A stretch of 64,000 nt of DNA from Toxonevra muliebris (GCA_963691655.1 CAVNUY010000056.1:62001-126000), one strand, 5' to 3'. Shown: positions 41,035-52,850, counted from the stretch's first letter. Notes: generated by a model from the letters alone, not told the origin. A program made the numbers and translations.

Positions 41035-41347
41035 CCGGATTTTAAGTTCGAATTTTAATTCCGAATTTTAATTTCGAATTTCAATTTCGAATTTCAATTT
41101 CGAATTTTAATTTCGAATTTAAATTTCGAATTTTAATTTCGAATTTCAATTTCGAATTTTAATTTCGAATTTTAATCGAATTTTAATTTTGAATTTTAAT
41201 TCCGAATTTCAATTTCGAATTTTAATTCCGAATTTTAATTTCGAATTTAAATTCCGAATTTTAATTTCGAATTTTAATTTCGAATTTTAATTTCGAATTT
41301 TAATTTCGAATTTTAATTTCGAATTTTAATTTCGAATTTCAATCTCG
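41035..41347 (+). repeat. II module, copy 6
   Basis: 309-bp spacing. The upstream part is rearranged (TTCAAA 493 instead of 363 bp away). First member of the 2,518-bp duplication. Confidence 0.9.
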
Positions 41348-41995
41348 AATTTTAATTTCGAATTTTAATTTCGAATTTTAATTTCAAATTTTAATTCCGA
41401 ATTTTAATTTCGAATTTTAATTTCGAATTTTAATTTCGAATTTTAATTCCGAATTTTAATTTCGAATTTAAATTCCGAATTTTAATTTCGAATTTTAATT
41501 TCGAATTTTAATTTCGAATTTTAATTTCGAATTTTAATTTCGAATTTTAATTTCGAATTTTAATTTCGAATTTTAATTTCGAATTTTAATTTCGAATTTT
41601 AATTTCGAATTTCAATTTCGAATTTTAATTTCGAATTTTAATTTCGAATTTTAATTTCAAATTTTAATTCCGAATTTTAATTTCGAATTTTAATTTCGAA
41701 TTTTAATTTCGAATTTTAATTCCGAATTTTAATTTCGAATTTTAATTTCGAATTTTAATTTCGAATTTCAATTTCGAATTTTAATTTCGAATTTTAATTT
41801 CGAATTTTAATTTCGAATTTTAATTTCGAATTTTAATTTCGAATTTTAATTTCGAATTTTAATTTCGAATTTTATTTTCAAATTTTAATTTCGAATTTTA
41901 ATTTAAAATTTTAATTTAAAATTTTAATTTCGAATTTAAATTTCGAATTTCAATTTCGAATTTTAATTTCGAATTTTAATTTCGAATTTTAATTT

Positions 41996-42737
41996 CGAAA
42001 TTTAATTTCGAATTTGAATTTCGAATTTCAATTTCGAATTTTAATTTCGAATTTTAATTACGAATTTTAATTTCGAATTTTAATTTCGAATTTTAATTTC
42101 GAATTTTAATTTCGAATTTTAATTTCAAATTTTAATTTCGAATTTCAATTTCGAATTTTAATTTCGAATTTTAATTTCGAATTTTAATTTCGAATTTTGA
42201 TTTCGAATTTTAATTCCGAATTTTAATTTCGAATTTTAATTCCGGATTTTAAGTTCGAATTTTAATTCCGAATTTTAATTTCGAATTTCAATTTCGAATT
42301 TCAATTTCGAATTTTATTTTCGAATTTCAATTTCGAATTTTAATTTCGAATTTTAATTTCGAATTTTAATTTCGAATTCTAATTTCGAATTTCAATTTCG
42401 AATTTTAATTTCGAATTTTGATTTCGAATTTAATTTCGAATTTTAATTCCGAATTTTAATTCCGAATTTTAATTTCGAATTTTAATTTCGAATTTTAATT
42501 TCGAATTTCAATTTCGAATTTTAATTTCGAATTTTAATTTCGAATTTTAATTTCGAATCTTAATTTCGAATTTCAATTTCAAATTTTAATTTCGAATTTC
42601 AATTTCGAATTTCAATTTCGAATTTTAATTTCGAACTTGAATTTCGAATTTTAATTTCGAATTTCAATTTCAAATTTTAATTTCGAATTTCAATTTCGAA
42701 TTTCAATTTAGAATTTTAATTTCGAACTTGAATTTCG
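41996..42737 (+). repeat. alpha2 module, copy 6
   Basis: 742 bp, TTACGAA at 42,060, CCGG at 42,242. First member of the 2,518-bp duplication. Confidence 0.92.
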
Positions 42738-43552
42738 AATTTTAATTTCGAATTTTAATTTCGAATTTAAATTCCGAATTTTAATTTCGAATTTTAATTT
42801 CGAATTTTAATTTCGAATTTTAATTTCGAATTTCAATTTCGAATTTTAATTTCGAATTTTAATTTCGAATTTCAATTTCAAATTTTAATTTCGAATTTCA
42901 ATTTCGAATTTTGATTTCGAATTTAATTTCGAATTTTAATTTCGAATTTTAATTTCGAATTTTAATTTCTAATTTCAATTTCGAATTTTAATTCCGAATT
43001 TTAATTCCGAATTTTAATTCCGAATTTTAATTTCGAATTTTAATTTCGAATTTAAATTTCGAATTTTAATTTCGAATTTCAATTTCGAATTTTAATTTCG
43101 AATTTTAATTTCGAATTTTAATTTCGAATTTTAATTTCGAATTTTAATTTCGAATTTTAATTTCGAATTTTAATTTCGAATTTTAATTTCGAATTTTAAT
43201 TTCGAATTTTAATTTCGAATTTTAATTTCGAATTTTAATTCCGAATTTTAATTTCGAATTTTAATTTCGAATTTTGATTTCGAATTTTATTTTCGAATTT
43301 CAATTTCGAATTTTAATTTCGAATTTTAATTTCGAATTTTAATTTCGAATTTCAATTTCGAATTTTAATTTCGAGTTTCAATTTCGAATTTTAATTTCGA
43401 ATTTTAATTTCGAATTTTAATTTCGAATTTTAATTTCGAATTTCAATTTCGAATTTTAATTTCGAATTTTAATTTCGAATTTTAATTTCGAATTTTAATT
43501 TCGAATTTTGATTTCGAATTTTAATTCCGAATTTTAATTTCGAATTTTAATT

Positions 43553-43865
43553 CCGGATTTTAAGTTCGAATTTTAATTCCGAATTTTAATTTCGAATTTC
43601 AATTTCGAATTTCAATTTCGAATTTTAATTTCGAATTTAAATTTCGAATTTTAATTTCGAATTTCAATTTCGAATTTTAATTTCGAATTTTAATCGAATT
43701 TTAATTTTGAATTTTAATTCCGAATTTCAATTTCGAATTTTAATTCCGAATTTTAATTTCGAATTTAAATTCCGAATTTTAATTTCGAATTTTAATTTCG
43801 AATTTTAATTTCGAATTTTAATTTCGAATTTTAATTTCGAATTTTAATTTCGAATTTCAATCTCG
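43553..43865 (+). repeat. II module, copy 7
   Basis: 309-bp spacing, 2,518 bp from copy 6. Homology to copy 6 starts only about 80 bp upstream of CCGG. Confidence 0.9.
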
Positions 43866-44513
43866 AATTTTAATTTCGAATTTTAATTTCGAATTTTAAT
43901 TTCAAATTTTAATTCCGAATTTTAATTTCGAATTTTAATTTCGAATTTTAATTTCGAATTTTAATTCCGAATTTTAATTTCGAATTTAAATTCCGAATTT
44001 TAATTTCGAATTTTAATTTCGAATTTTAATTTCGAATTTTAATTTCGAATTTTAATTTCGAATTTTAATTTCGAATTTTAATTTCGAATTTTAATTTCGA
44101 ATTTTAATTTCGAATTTTAATTTCGAATTTCAATTTCGAATTTTAATTTCGAATTTTAATTTCGAATTTTAATTTCAAATTTTAATTCCGAATTTTAATT
44201 TCGAATTTTAATTTCGAATTTTAATTTCGAATTTTAATTCCGAATTTTAATTTCGAATTTTAATTTCGAATTTTAATTTCGAATTTCAATTTCGAATTTT
44301 AATTTCGAATTTTAATTTCGAATTTTAATTTCGAATTTTAATTTCGAATTTTAATTTCGAATTTTAATTTCGAATTTTAATTTCGAATTTTATTTTCAAA
44401 TTTTAATTTCGAATTTTAATTTAAAATTTTAATTTAAAATTTTAATTTCGAATTTAAATTTCGAATTTCAATTTCGAATTTTAATTTCGAATTTTAATTT
44501 CGAATTTTAATTT

Positions 44514-45255
44514 CGAAATTTAATTTCGAATTTGAATTTCGAATTTCAATTTCGAATTTTAATTTCGAATTTTAATTACGAATTTTAATTTCGAATTTTA
44601 ATTTCGAATTTTAATTTCGAATTTTAATTTCGAATTTTAATTTCAAATTTTAATTTCGAATTTCAATTTCGAATTTTAATTTCGAATTTTAATTTCGAAT
44701 TTTAATTTCGAATTTTGATTTCGAATTTTAATTCCGAATTTTAATTTCGAATTTTAATTCCGGATTTTAAGTTCGAATTTTAATTCCGAATTTTAATTTC
44801 GAATTTCAATTTCGAATTTCAATTTCGAATTTTATTTTCGAATTTCAATTTCGAATTTTAATTTCGAATTTTAATTTCGAATTTTAATTTCGAATTCTAA
44901 TTTCGAATTTCAATTTCGAATTTTAATTTCGAATTTTGATTTCGAATTTAATTTCGAATTTTAATTCCGAATTTTAATTCCGAATTTTAATTTCGAATTT
45001 TAATTTCGAATTTTAATTTCGAATTTCAATTTCGAATTTTAATTTCGAATTTTAATTTCGAATTTTAATTTCGAATCTTAATTTCGAATTTCAATTTCAA
45101 ATTTTAATTTCGAATTTCAATTTCGAATTTCAATTTCGAATTTTAATTTCGAACTTGAATTTCGAATTTTAATTTCGAATTTCAATTTCAAATTTTAATT
45201 TCGAATTTCAATTTCGAATTTCAATTTAGAATTTTAATTTCGAACTTGAATTTCG
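44514..45255 (+). repeat. alpha2 module, copy 7
   Basis: 742 bp, TTACGAA at 44,578, CCGG at 44,760, 2,518 bp from copy 6. It is the last complete alpha module before the orientation switch and the nearest left-arm relative of the inverted fragment at 46.1-46.5 kb. Confidence 0.92.
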
Positions 45256-45878
45256 AATTTTAATTTCGAATTTTAATTTCGAATTTAAATTCCGAATTTT
45301 AATTTCGAATTTTAATTTCGAATTTTAATTTCGAATTTTAATTTCGAATTTCAATTTCGAATTTTAATTTCGAATTTTAATTTCGAATTTCAATTTCAAA
45401 TTTTAATTTCGAATTTCAATTTCGAATTTTGATTTCGAATTTAATTTCGAATTTTAATTTCGAATTTTAATTTCGAATTTTAATTTCTAATTTCAATTTC
45501 GAATTTTAATTCCGAATTTTAATTCCGAATTTTAATTCCGAATTTTAATTTCGAATTTTAATTTCGAATTTAAATTTCGAATTTTAATTTCGAATTTCAA
45601 TTTCGAATTTTAATTTCGAATTTTAATTTCGAATTTTAATTTCGAATTTTAATTTCGAATTTTAATTTCGAATTTTAATTTCGAATTTTAATTTCGAATT
45701 TTAATTTCGAATTTTAATTTCGAATTTTAATTTCAAATTTTAATTTCGAATTTCAATTTCGAATTTTAATTTCGAATTTCAATTCCGAATTTTAATTTCG
45801 AATTTTTATTTCGAATTTTAATTCCGAATTTCAATTTCCAATTTTAATTTCGAATTTTAATTTCGAATTTTAATTTTG

Positions 45879-45887
45879 ATTTTTAAT
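45879..45887. other. Orientation-switch junction of the satellite
   Basis: The last left-type unit is a TTTTG variant at 45,866-45,878 and the first right-type unit (AATTGAAATTCG) starts at 45,888. The nine bases between (ATTTTTAAT) fit neither orientation cleanly and look like a degenerate unit. The flanks can pair as a hairpin with a loop of about ten bases. Units beside the junction are unusually diverged: an AATTTTTATTTCG unit near 45,800, a lost CpG (TTCC) at 45,837-45,840, and TTTAGAGTCG near 45,968. Confidence 0.95.
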
Positions 45888-46074
45888 AATTGAAATTCGA
45901 AATTAAAATTCGAAATTAAAATTCGAAATTAAAATTCGAAATTGAAATTCGAAATTAAAATTTGAAATTTAGAGTCGAAATTAAAATTCGAAATTAAAAT
46001 TCGAAATTAAAATTCGAAATCAAAATTCGAAATTAAAATTCGAAATTAAAATTCGAAATTAAAATTCGAAATTA

Positions 46075-46480
46075 AAATTCGAAATTAAAATTCGAAATTG
46101 AAATTCGAAATTAAAATTCGAAATTAAAATTCGAAATTAAAATTCGGAATTAAAATTCGGAATTAAAATTCGAAATTAAATTCGAAATCAAAATTCGAAA
46201 TTAAAATTCGAAATTGAAATTCGAAATTAAAATTCGAAATTAAAATTCGAAATTAAAATTCGAAATTAAAATTCGAAATTGAAATTCGAAAATAAAATTC
46301 GAAATTGAAATTCGAAATTGAAATTCGAAATTAAAATTCGGAATTAAAATTCGAACTTAAAATCCGGAATTAAAATTCGAAATTAAAATTCGGAATTAAA
46401 ATTCGAAATCAAAATTCGAAATTAAAATTCGAAATTAAAATTCGAAATTAAAATTCGAAATTGAAATTCGAAATTAAAAT
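46075..46480 (-). repeat. Inverted alpha2 fragment in the right arm
   Basis: Read on the minus strand, this carries the alpha2 landmarks in order: TTTTGATTTCG, CCGGATTTTAAGTTCG (CCGG at 46,364-46,367), TTTTATTTTCG, the 12-mer AATTTAATTTCG, two TTCCG units, then a TTCAA unit. Distances from CCGG are 43, 79 and 185 bp, and 82 bp from the 12-mer to the TTCAA unit. All four equal those in the alpha2 copy at 44,514. The AATTCTAATTTCG and AATCTT units are absent, and homology ends before the CGAAATTT start landmark, so the copy is partial. Confidence 0.9.
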
Positions 46481-46784
46481 TCGAAATTGAAATTCGAAAT
46501 TAAAATTCGAAATTAAAATTCGAAATTAAAATTCGAAATTGAAATTCGAAATTAAAATTCGAAATTAAAATTCGGAATTAAAATTTGAAATTAAAATTCG
46601 AAATTGAAACTCGAAATTGAAATTCGAAATTAAAATTCGAAATTAAAATTCGGAATTAAAATTCGGAATTAAAATTCGAAATTAAAATTCGAAATTAAAA
46701 TTCGAAATTAAAATTCGAAATTAAAATTCGGAATTAAAATTCGAAATTAAAATTCGAAATTGAAATTCGAAATTAAATTCGAAA

Positions 46785-48060
46785 TTAAAATTCGAAATTA
46801 AAATTCGAAATTAAAATTCGAAATTGAAACTCGAAATTAAAATTCGAAATTGAAATTCGAAATTTAAATTCGAAATTGAAACTCGAAATTAAAATTCGAA
46901 ATTGAAATTCGAAATTAAAATTCGAAAATAAAATTCGAAATTAAAATTCGAAATTAAAACTCGAAATTGAAATTCGAAATTAAAATTCGAAATTAAAATT
47001 CGGAATTAAAATTCGGAATTAAAATTCGAAATTAAAATTCGAAATTGAAATTCGAAATTAAAATTCGAAATTAAAATTCGAAATTGAAATTCGAAATTAA
47101 AATTCGAAATTAAAATTCGAAATTAAAATTCGAAATTGAAATTCGAAATTAAAATTCGAAATTAAAATTCGAAATAAAAATTCGAAAATAAAATTCGAAA
47201 TTAAAATTCGAAATTAAAATTCGAAATTGAAATTCGAAATTAAAATTCGAAATTAAAATTCGAAATAAAAATTCGGAATTAAAATTCGAAATTAAAATTC
47301 GGAATTAAAATTTGAAATTAAAATTCGAAATTAAAATTCGAAATTAAAATTCGAAATTAAAATTCGAAATAAAAATTCGAAATTAAAATTCGAAATTAAA
47401 ATTCGAAATTGAAATTCGAAATTAAAATTCGAAATTAAAATTCGAAATTAAAATTCGAAATTGAAACTCGAAATTAAAATTCGAAATTGAAATTCGAAAT
47501 TTAAATTCGAAATTGAAACTCGAAATTAAAATTCGAAATTGAAATTCGAAATTAAAATTCGAAAATAAAATTCGAAATTAAAATTCGAAATTAAAACTCG
47601 AAATTGAAATTCGAAATTAAAATTCGAAATTAAAATTCGAAATTAAAATTCGAAATTGAAATTCGAAATTAAAATTCGAAATTGAAATTCGAAATTAAAA
47701 TTCGAAATTAAAATTCGAAATTGAAATTCGAAATTAAAATTCGAAATTAAAATTCGAAATTAAAATTCGAAATTGAAATTCGAAATTAAAATTCGAAATT
47801 AAAATTCGAAATAAAAATTCGAAAATAAAATTCGAAATTAAAATTCGAAATTAAAATTCGAAATTGAAATTCGAAATTAAAATTCGAAATTAAAATTCGA
47901 AATAAAAATTCGGAATTAAAATTCGAAATTAAAATTCGGAATTAAAATTTGAAATTAAAATTCGAAATTAAAATTCGAAATTAAAATTCGAAATTAAAAT
48001 TCGAAATAAAAATTCGAAATTAAAATTCGAAATTAAAATTCGAAATTGAAATTCGAAATT
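46785..48060 (-). repeat. 637-bp tandem duplication (two copies)
   Basis: GAAACTCG at 46,826 and 47,463, and CGAAATAAAAATTCGG at 47,261 and 47,898, are each 637 bp (49 units) apart. The copies meet near 47,422. Confidence 0.87.
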
Positions 48061-48286
48061 AAAATTCGAAATTAAAATTCGAAATTAAAATTCGAAATTA
48101 AAATTCGAAATTGAAACTCGAAATTAAAATTCGAAATTGAAATTCGAAATTAAAATTCGAAATTAAAATTCGAAATTAAAATTCGAAATTGAAATTCGAA
48201 AATAAAATTCGAAATCAAAATTCGAAATTAAAATTCGAAATTAAAATTCGGAATTAAAATTCGAAATTAAAATTCGAAATTAAATT

Positions 48287-48353
48287 CAAAATTAAAATTC
48301 GAAATTAAAATTCGAAATTAAAATTCGAAATTAAAATTCGAAATTGAAACTCG
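48287..48353 (-). repeat. beta module, copy 1 (partial)
   Basis: The beta core on the + strand is a TTAAATTCAAAATTAAAA unit followed 59 bp later by GAAACTCG. Full copies also have ATTATAATTCG 146 bp before and ATTCAAGTTCG 137-163 bp after. Here only the core is present, with one GGAATT unit upstream. Confidence 0.82.
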
Positions 48354-48789
48354 AAATTAAAATTCGAAATTGAAACTCGAAATTAAAATTCGAAATTGAA
48401 ATTCGAAATTAAAATTCGAAATTAAAATTCGAAATTAAAATTCGAAATTAAAATTCGGAATTAAAATTCGGAATTAAAATTCGGAATTAAAATTCGAAAT
48501 TGAAATTCGAAATTAAAATTCGAAATTAAAATTCGAAATTAAAATTCGAAATTGAAATTCGAAATTAAAATTCGAAATTAAAATTCGAAATTAAAATTCG
48601 AAATTAAAATTCGAAATTGAAATCCGAAATTAAAATTCGAAATTGAAATTCGAAATTTAAATTCGAAATTGAAATTCGAAATTAAAATTCGAAATTTAAA
48701 TTCGAAATTAAAATTCGAAATTGAAATTCGAAATTAAAATTCGAAATTGAAATTCGAAATTAAAATTCGAAATTAAAATTCGAAATTAA

Positions 48790-49130
48790 AATTCGAAATT
48801 AAATTCGAAATTAAAATTCGAAATTTAAATTCGAAATTAAAATTCGAAATTAAAATTCGTAATTGAAACTCGAAATTAAAATTCGAAATTGAAATTCGAA
48901 ATTAAAATTCGAAATTAAAATTCGAAATTAAAATTCGAAATTAAAATTCGAAATTCAAGTTCGAAATAAAAATTCGAAATTAAAATTCGAAATTGAAATT
49001 CGAAATTAAAATTCGAAATTTAAATTCGAAATTGAAATTCGAAATTAAAATTCGAAATTTAAATTCGAAATTAAAATTCGAAATTGAAATTCGAAATTAA
49101 AATTCGAAATTGAAATTCGAAATTAAAATT
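48790..49130 (-). repeat. Duplicated segment, partner 50,342-50,682
   Basis: ATTCAAGTTCG followed by AAATAAAAATTCG at 48,956 recurs at 50,508 (offset 1,552). A CGTAATT change at about 48,859 is private to this copy. Confidence 0.75.
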
Positions 49131-49339
49131 CGAAATTAAAATTCGAAATTAAAATTCGAAATTGAAATTCGAAATTAAAATTCGAAATTGAAATTCGAAA
49201 TTAAAATTCGAAATTAAAATTCGAAATTAAAATTCGAAATTGAAATTCGAAATTAAAATTCGAAATTAAAATTCGAAATTGAAATTCGAAATTAAAATTC
49301 GAAATTAAAATTCGAAATTCAAGTTCGAAATTGAAATTC

Positions 49340-49970
49340 GAAATTAAAATTCGAAATTGAAATTCGAAATTAAAATTCGAAATTAAAATTCGAAATTAAA
49401 ATTCGAAATTAAATTCGAAATTAAAATTCGAAATTGAAATTCGAAATTAAAATTCGAAATTAAAATTCGAAATTAAAATTCGAAATTAAAATTCGAAATT
49501 AAATTCGAAATTAAAATTCGAAATTGAAATTCGAAATTAAAATTCGAAATTAAAATTCGAATTTAAAATTCGAAATTAAATTCGAAATTAAAATTCGAAA
49601 TTTAAATTCGAAATTAAAATTCGAAATTCAAGTTCGAAATTGAAATTCGAAATTAAAATTCGAAATTGAAATTCGAAATTAAAATTCGAAATTAAAATTC
49701 GAAATTAAAATTCGAAATTAAATTCGAAATTAAAATTCGAAATTAAAATTCGAAATTAAATTCGAAATTAAAATTCGAAATTGAAATTCGAAATTAAAAT
49801 TCGAAATTAAAATTCGAAATTCAAGTTCGAAATTGAAATTCGAAATTAAAATTCGAAATTGAAATTCGAAATTAAAATTCGAAATTAAAATTCGAAATTA
49901 AAATTCGAAATTGAAATTCGAAATTAAAATTCGAAATTGAAATTCGAAATTAAAATTCGAAATTAAAATT
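49340..49970 (-). repeat. Duplicated segment, partner 51,190-51,820
   Basis: The odd CGAATTTAAAATTCG unit (49,561) and ATTCAAGTTCG (near 49,811) recur at +1,850. At the left edge the offset becomes 1,889, i.e. three extra units. Confidence 0.8.
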
Positions 49971-52285
49971 CGAAATTAAATTTCGAAATTAAAATTCGAA
50001 ATTAAATTCGAAATTAAAATTCGAAATTAAAATTCGAAATTGAAATTCGAAATTAAAATTCGAAATCAAAATTCGAAATTGAAATTCGAAATTAAAATTC
50101 GAAATTAAAATTCGAAATTCAAGTTCGAAATTGAAATTCGAAATTGAAATTCGAAATTAAAATTCGAAATTAAAATTCGAAATTAAAATTCGAAAGTGAA
50201 ATTCGAAATTGAAATTCGAAATTAAAATTCGAAATTAAAATTCGAAATTCAAGTTCGAAATTAAAATTCGAAATTAAATTCGAAATTAAAATTCGAAATT
50301 TAAATTCGAAATTAAAATTCGAAATTAAAATTCGAAATTAAAATTCGAAATTAAATTCGAAATTAAAATTCGAAATTTAAATTCGAAATTAAAATTCGAA
50401 ATTAAAATTCGAAATTGAAACTCGAAATTAAAATTCGAAATTGAAATTCGAAATTAAAATTCGAAATTAAAATTCGAAATTAAAATTCGAAATTAAAATT
50501 CGAAATTCAAGTTCGAAATAAAAATTCGAAATTAAAATTCGAAATTGAAATTCGAAATTAAAATTCGAAATTTAAATTCGAAATTGAAATTCGAAATTAA
50601 AATTCGAAATTTAAATTCGAAATTAAAATTCGAAATTGAAATTCGAAATTAAAATTCGAAATTGAAATTCGAAATTAAAATTCGAAATTGAAATTCGAAA
50701 TTAAAATTCGAAATTAAAATTCGAAATTGAAATTCGAAATTAAAATTCGAAATTAAAATTCGAAATTCAAGTTCGAAATTGAAATTCGAAATTAAAATTC
50801 GAAATTGAAATTCGAAATTAAAATTCGAAATTAAAATTCGAAATTAAAATTCGAAATTAAATTCGAACTAAAAATTCGAAATTGAAATTCGAAATTAAAA
50901 TTCGAAATTTAAATTCGAAATTGAAATTCGAAATTAAAATTCGAAATTAAAATTCGAAATTAAAATTCGAAATTGAAATTCGAAATTAAAATTCGAAATT
51001 GAAATTCGAAATTAAAATTCGAAATTAAAATTCGAAATTAAAATTCGAAATTGAAATTCGAAATTAAAATTCGAAATTAAAATTCGAAATTAAAATTCGA
51101 AATTAAAATTCGAAATTAAAATTCGAAATTGAAATTCGAAATTAAAATTCGAAATTAAAATTCGAAATTGAAATTCGAAATTAAAATTCGAAATTAAAAT
51201 TCGAAATTCAAGTTCGAAATTGAAATTCGAAATTAAAATTCGAAATTGAAATTCGAAATTAAAATTCGAAATTAAAATTCGAAATTAAAATTCGAAATTA
51301 AATTCGAAATTAAAATTCGAAATTAAAATTCGAAATTAAAATTCGAAATTAAATTCGAAATTAAAATTCGAAATTGAAATTCGAAATTAAAATTCGAAAT
51401 TAAAATTCGAATTTAAAATTCGAAATTAAATTCGAAATTAAAATTCGAAATTTAAATTCGAAATTAAAATTCGAAATTCAAGTTCGAAATTGAAATTCGA
51501 AATTAAAATTCGAAATTGAAATTCGAAATTAAAATTCGAAATTAAAATTCGAAATTAAAATTCGAAATTAAATTCGAAATTAAAATTCGAAATTAAAATT
51601 CGAAATTAAATTCGAAATTAAAATTCGAAATTGAAATTCGAAATTAAAATTCGAAATTAAAATTCGAAATTCAAGTTCGAAATTGAAATTCGAAATTAAA
51701 ATTCGAAATTGAAATTCGAAATTAAAATTCGAAATTAAAATTCGAAATTAAAATTCGAAATTGAAATTCGAAATTAAAATTCGAAATTGAAATTCGAAAT
51801 TAAAATTCGAAATTAAATTCGAAATTAAAATTCGAAATTAAAATTCGAAATTGAAATTCGAAATTAAAATTCGAAATTTAAATTCGAAATTGAAATTCGA
51901 AATTAAAATTCGAAATTGAAATTCGAAATTAAAATTCGAAATTAAAATTCGAAATTAAAATTCGAAATTAAAATTCGAAATTAAAATTCGAAATTGAAAT
52001 TCGAAATTAAAATTCGAAATTGAAATTCGAAATTAAAATTCGAAATTAAAATTCGAAATTAAAATTCGAAATTGAAATTCGAAATTAAAATTCGAAATTG
52101 AAATTCGAAATTAAAATTCGAAATTAAAATTCGAAATTAAAATTCGAAATTAAAATTCGAAATTAAATTCGAAATTAAAATTCGAAATTGAAATTCGAAA
52201 ATAAAATTCGAAATTAAAATTCGAAATTAAAATTCGAAATTAAAATTCGGAATTAAAATTCGAAATTAAAATTCGAAATTAAATT

Positions 52286-52423
52286 CAAAATTAAAATTCG
52301 AAATTTAAATTCGAAATTAAAATTCGAAATTAAAATTCGAAATTGAAACTCGAAATTAAAATTCGAAATTGAAATTCGAAATTAAAATTCGAAATTAAAA
52401 TTCGAAATTAAAATTCGAAATTC
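52286..52423 (-). repeat. beta module, copy 2
   Basis: Core spacing 59 bp. ATTCAAG follows at 137 bp, one unit shorter than most. No ATTATAATT unit upstream. Confidence 0.82.
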
Positions 52424-52699
52424 AAGTTCGAAATTGAAATTCGAAATTAAAATTCGAAATTGAAATTCGAAATTAAAATTCGAAATTAAAATTCGAAATT
52501 AAAATTCGAAATTAAATTCGAAATTAAAATTCGAAATTGAAATTCGAAATTAAAATTCGAAATTTAAATTCGAAATTGAAATTCGAAATTAAAATTCGAA
52601 ATTGAAATTCGAAAATAAAATTCGAAATTAAAATTCGAAATTAAAATTCGGAATTAAAATTCGGAATTAAAATTCGAAATTAAAATTCGAAATTAAATT

Positions 52700-52850
52700 C
52701 AAAATTAAAACTCGAAATTTAAATTCGAAATTAAAATTCGAAATTAAAATTCGAAATTGAAACTCGAAATTAAAATTCGAAATTGAAATTCGAAATTAAA
52801 ATTCGAAATTAAAATTCGAAATTAAAATTCGAAATTAAAATTCGAAATTC
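52700..52850 (-). repeat. beta module, copy 3
   Basis: Core 59 bp, ATTCAAG at 150 bp. The AAAACTCG unit right after the landmark is shared only with copy 9, 4,330 bp away, so these two are direct relatives. Confidence 0.83.

Larger units (their letters stand above)
40955..43200 (+). repeat. 2,518-bp duplication, first copy
   Basis: TTTTG at 40,992, CCGG at 41,035 and 42,242, TTCAAA at 41,879 and both AACTTG units recur at +2,518. The TTCAA unit before 40,945 is offset by 2,505 instead, marking the left edge. Confidence 0.9.
43473..45720 (+). repeat. 2,518-bp duplication, second copy
   Basis: Ends near 45,720, about 160 bp before the orientation switch. The last stretch is not shared with the first copy. 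Confidence 0.9.
1..45878 (+). repeat. Left satellite array, 13-bp unit AATTTCGAATTTT
   Basis: Head-to-tail 13-mers run without interruption; about 3,500 units fit. Each unit reads as two related halves, AATTTCG (7) and AATTTT (6). Common single-unit variants are AATTTCAATTTCG (T to C), a TTCCG form, AATTTAAATTTCG, TTTTATTTTCG, TTTTGATTTCG, and CpG-loss forms TTCAAA, TTCTAA and TTTAAA. Length variants are 12-mers (one T lost) and 11-mers ending AATCG. The array contains no insertion, transposon, tRNA, rRNA or telomere motif that I can see. Because the unit holds TAA and no ATG, no reading frame starts or stays open for long. Function is unknown; heterochromatic satellite is an inference from structure. 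Confidence 0.98.

Noticed and set aside
45870..45900. Insertion site of a mobile element at the flip
   Set aside because: No terminal repeats, target-site duplication or foreign sequence; the join is satellite to satellite within nine bases.
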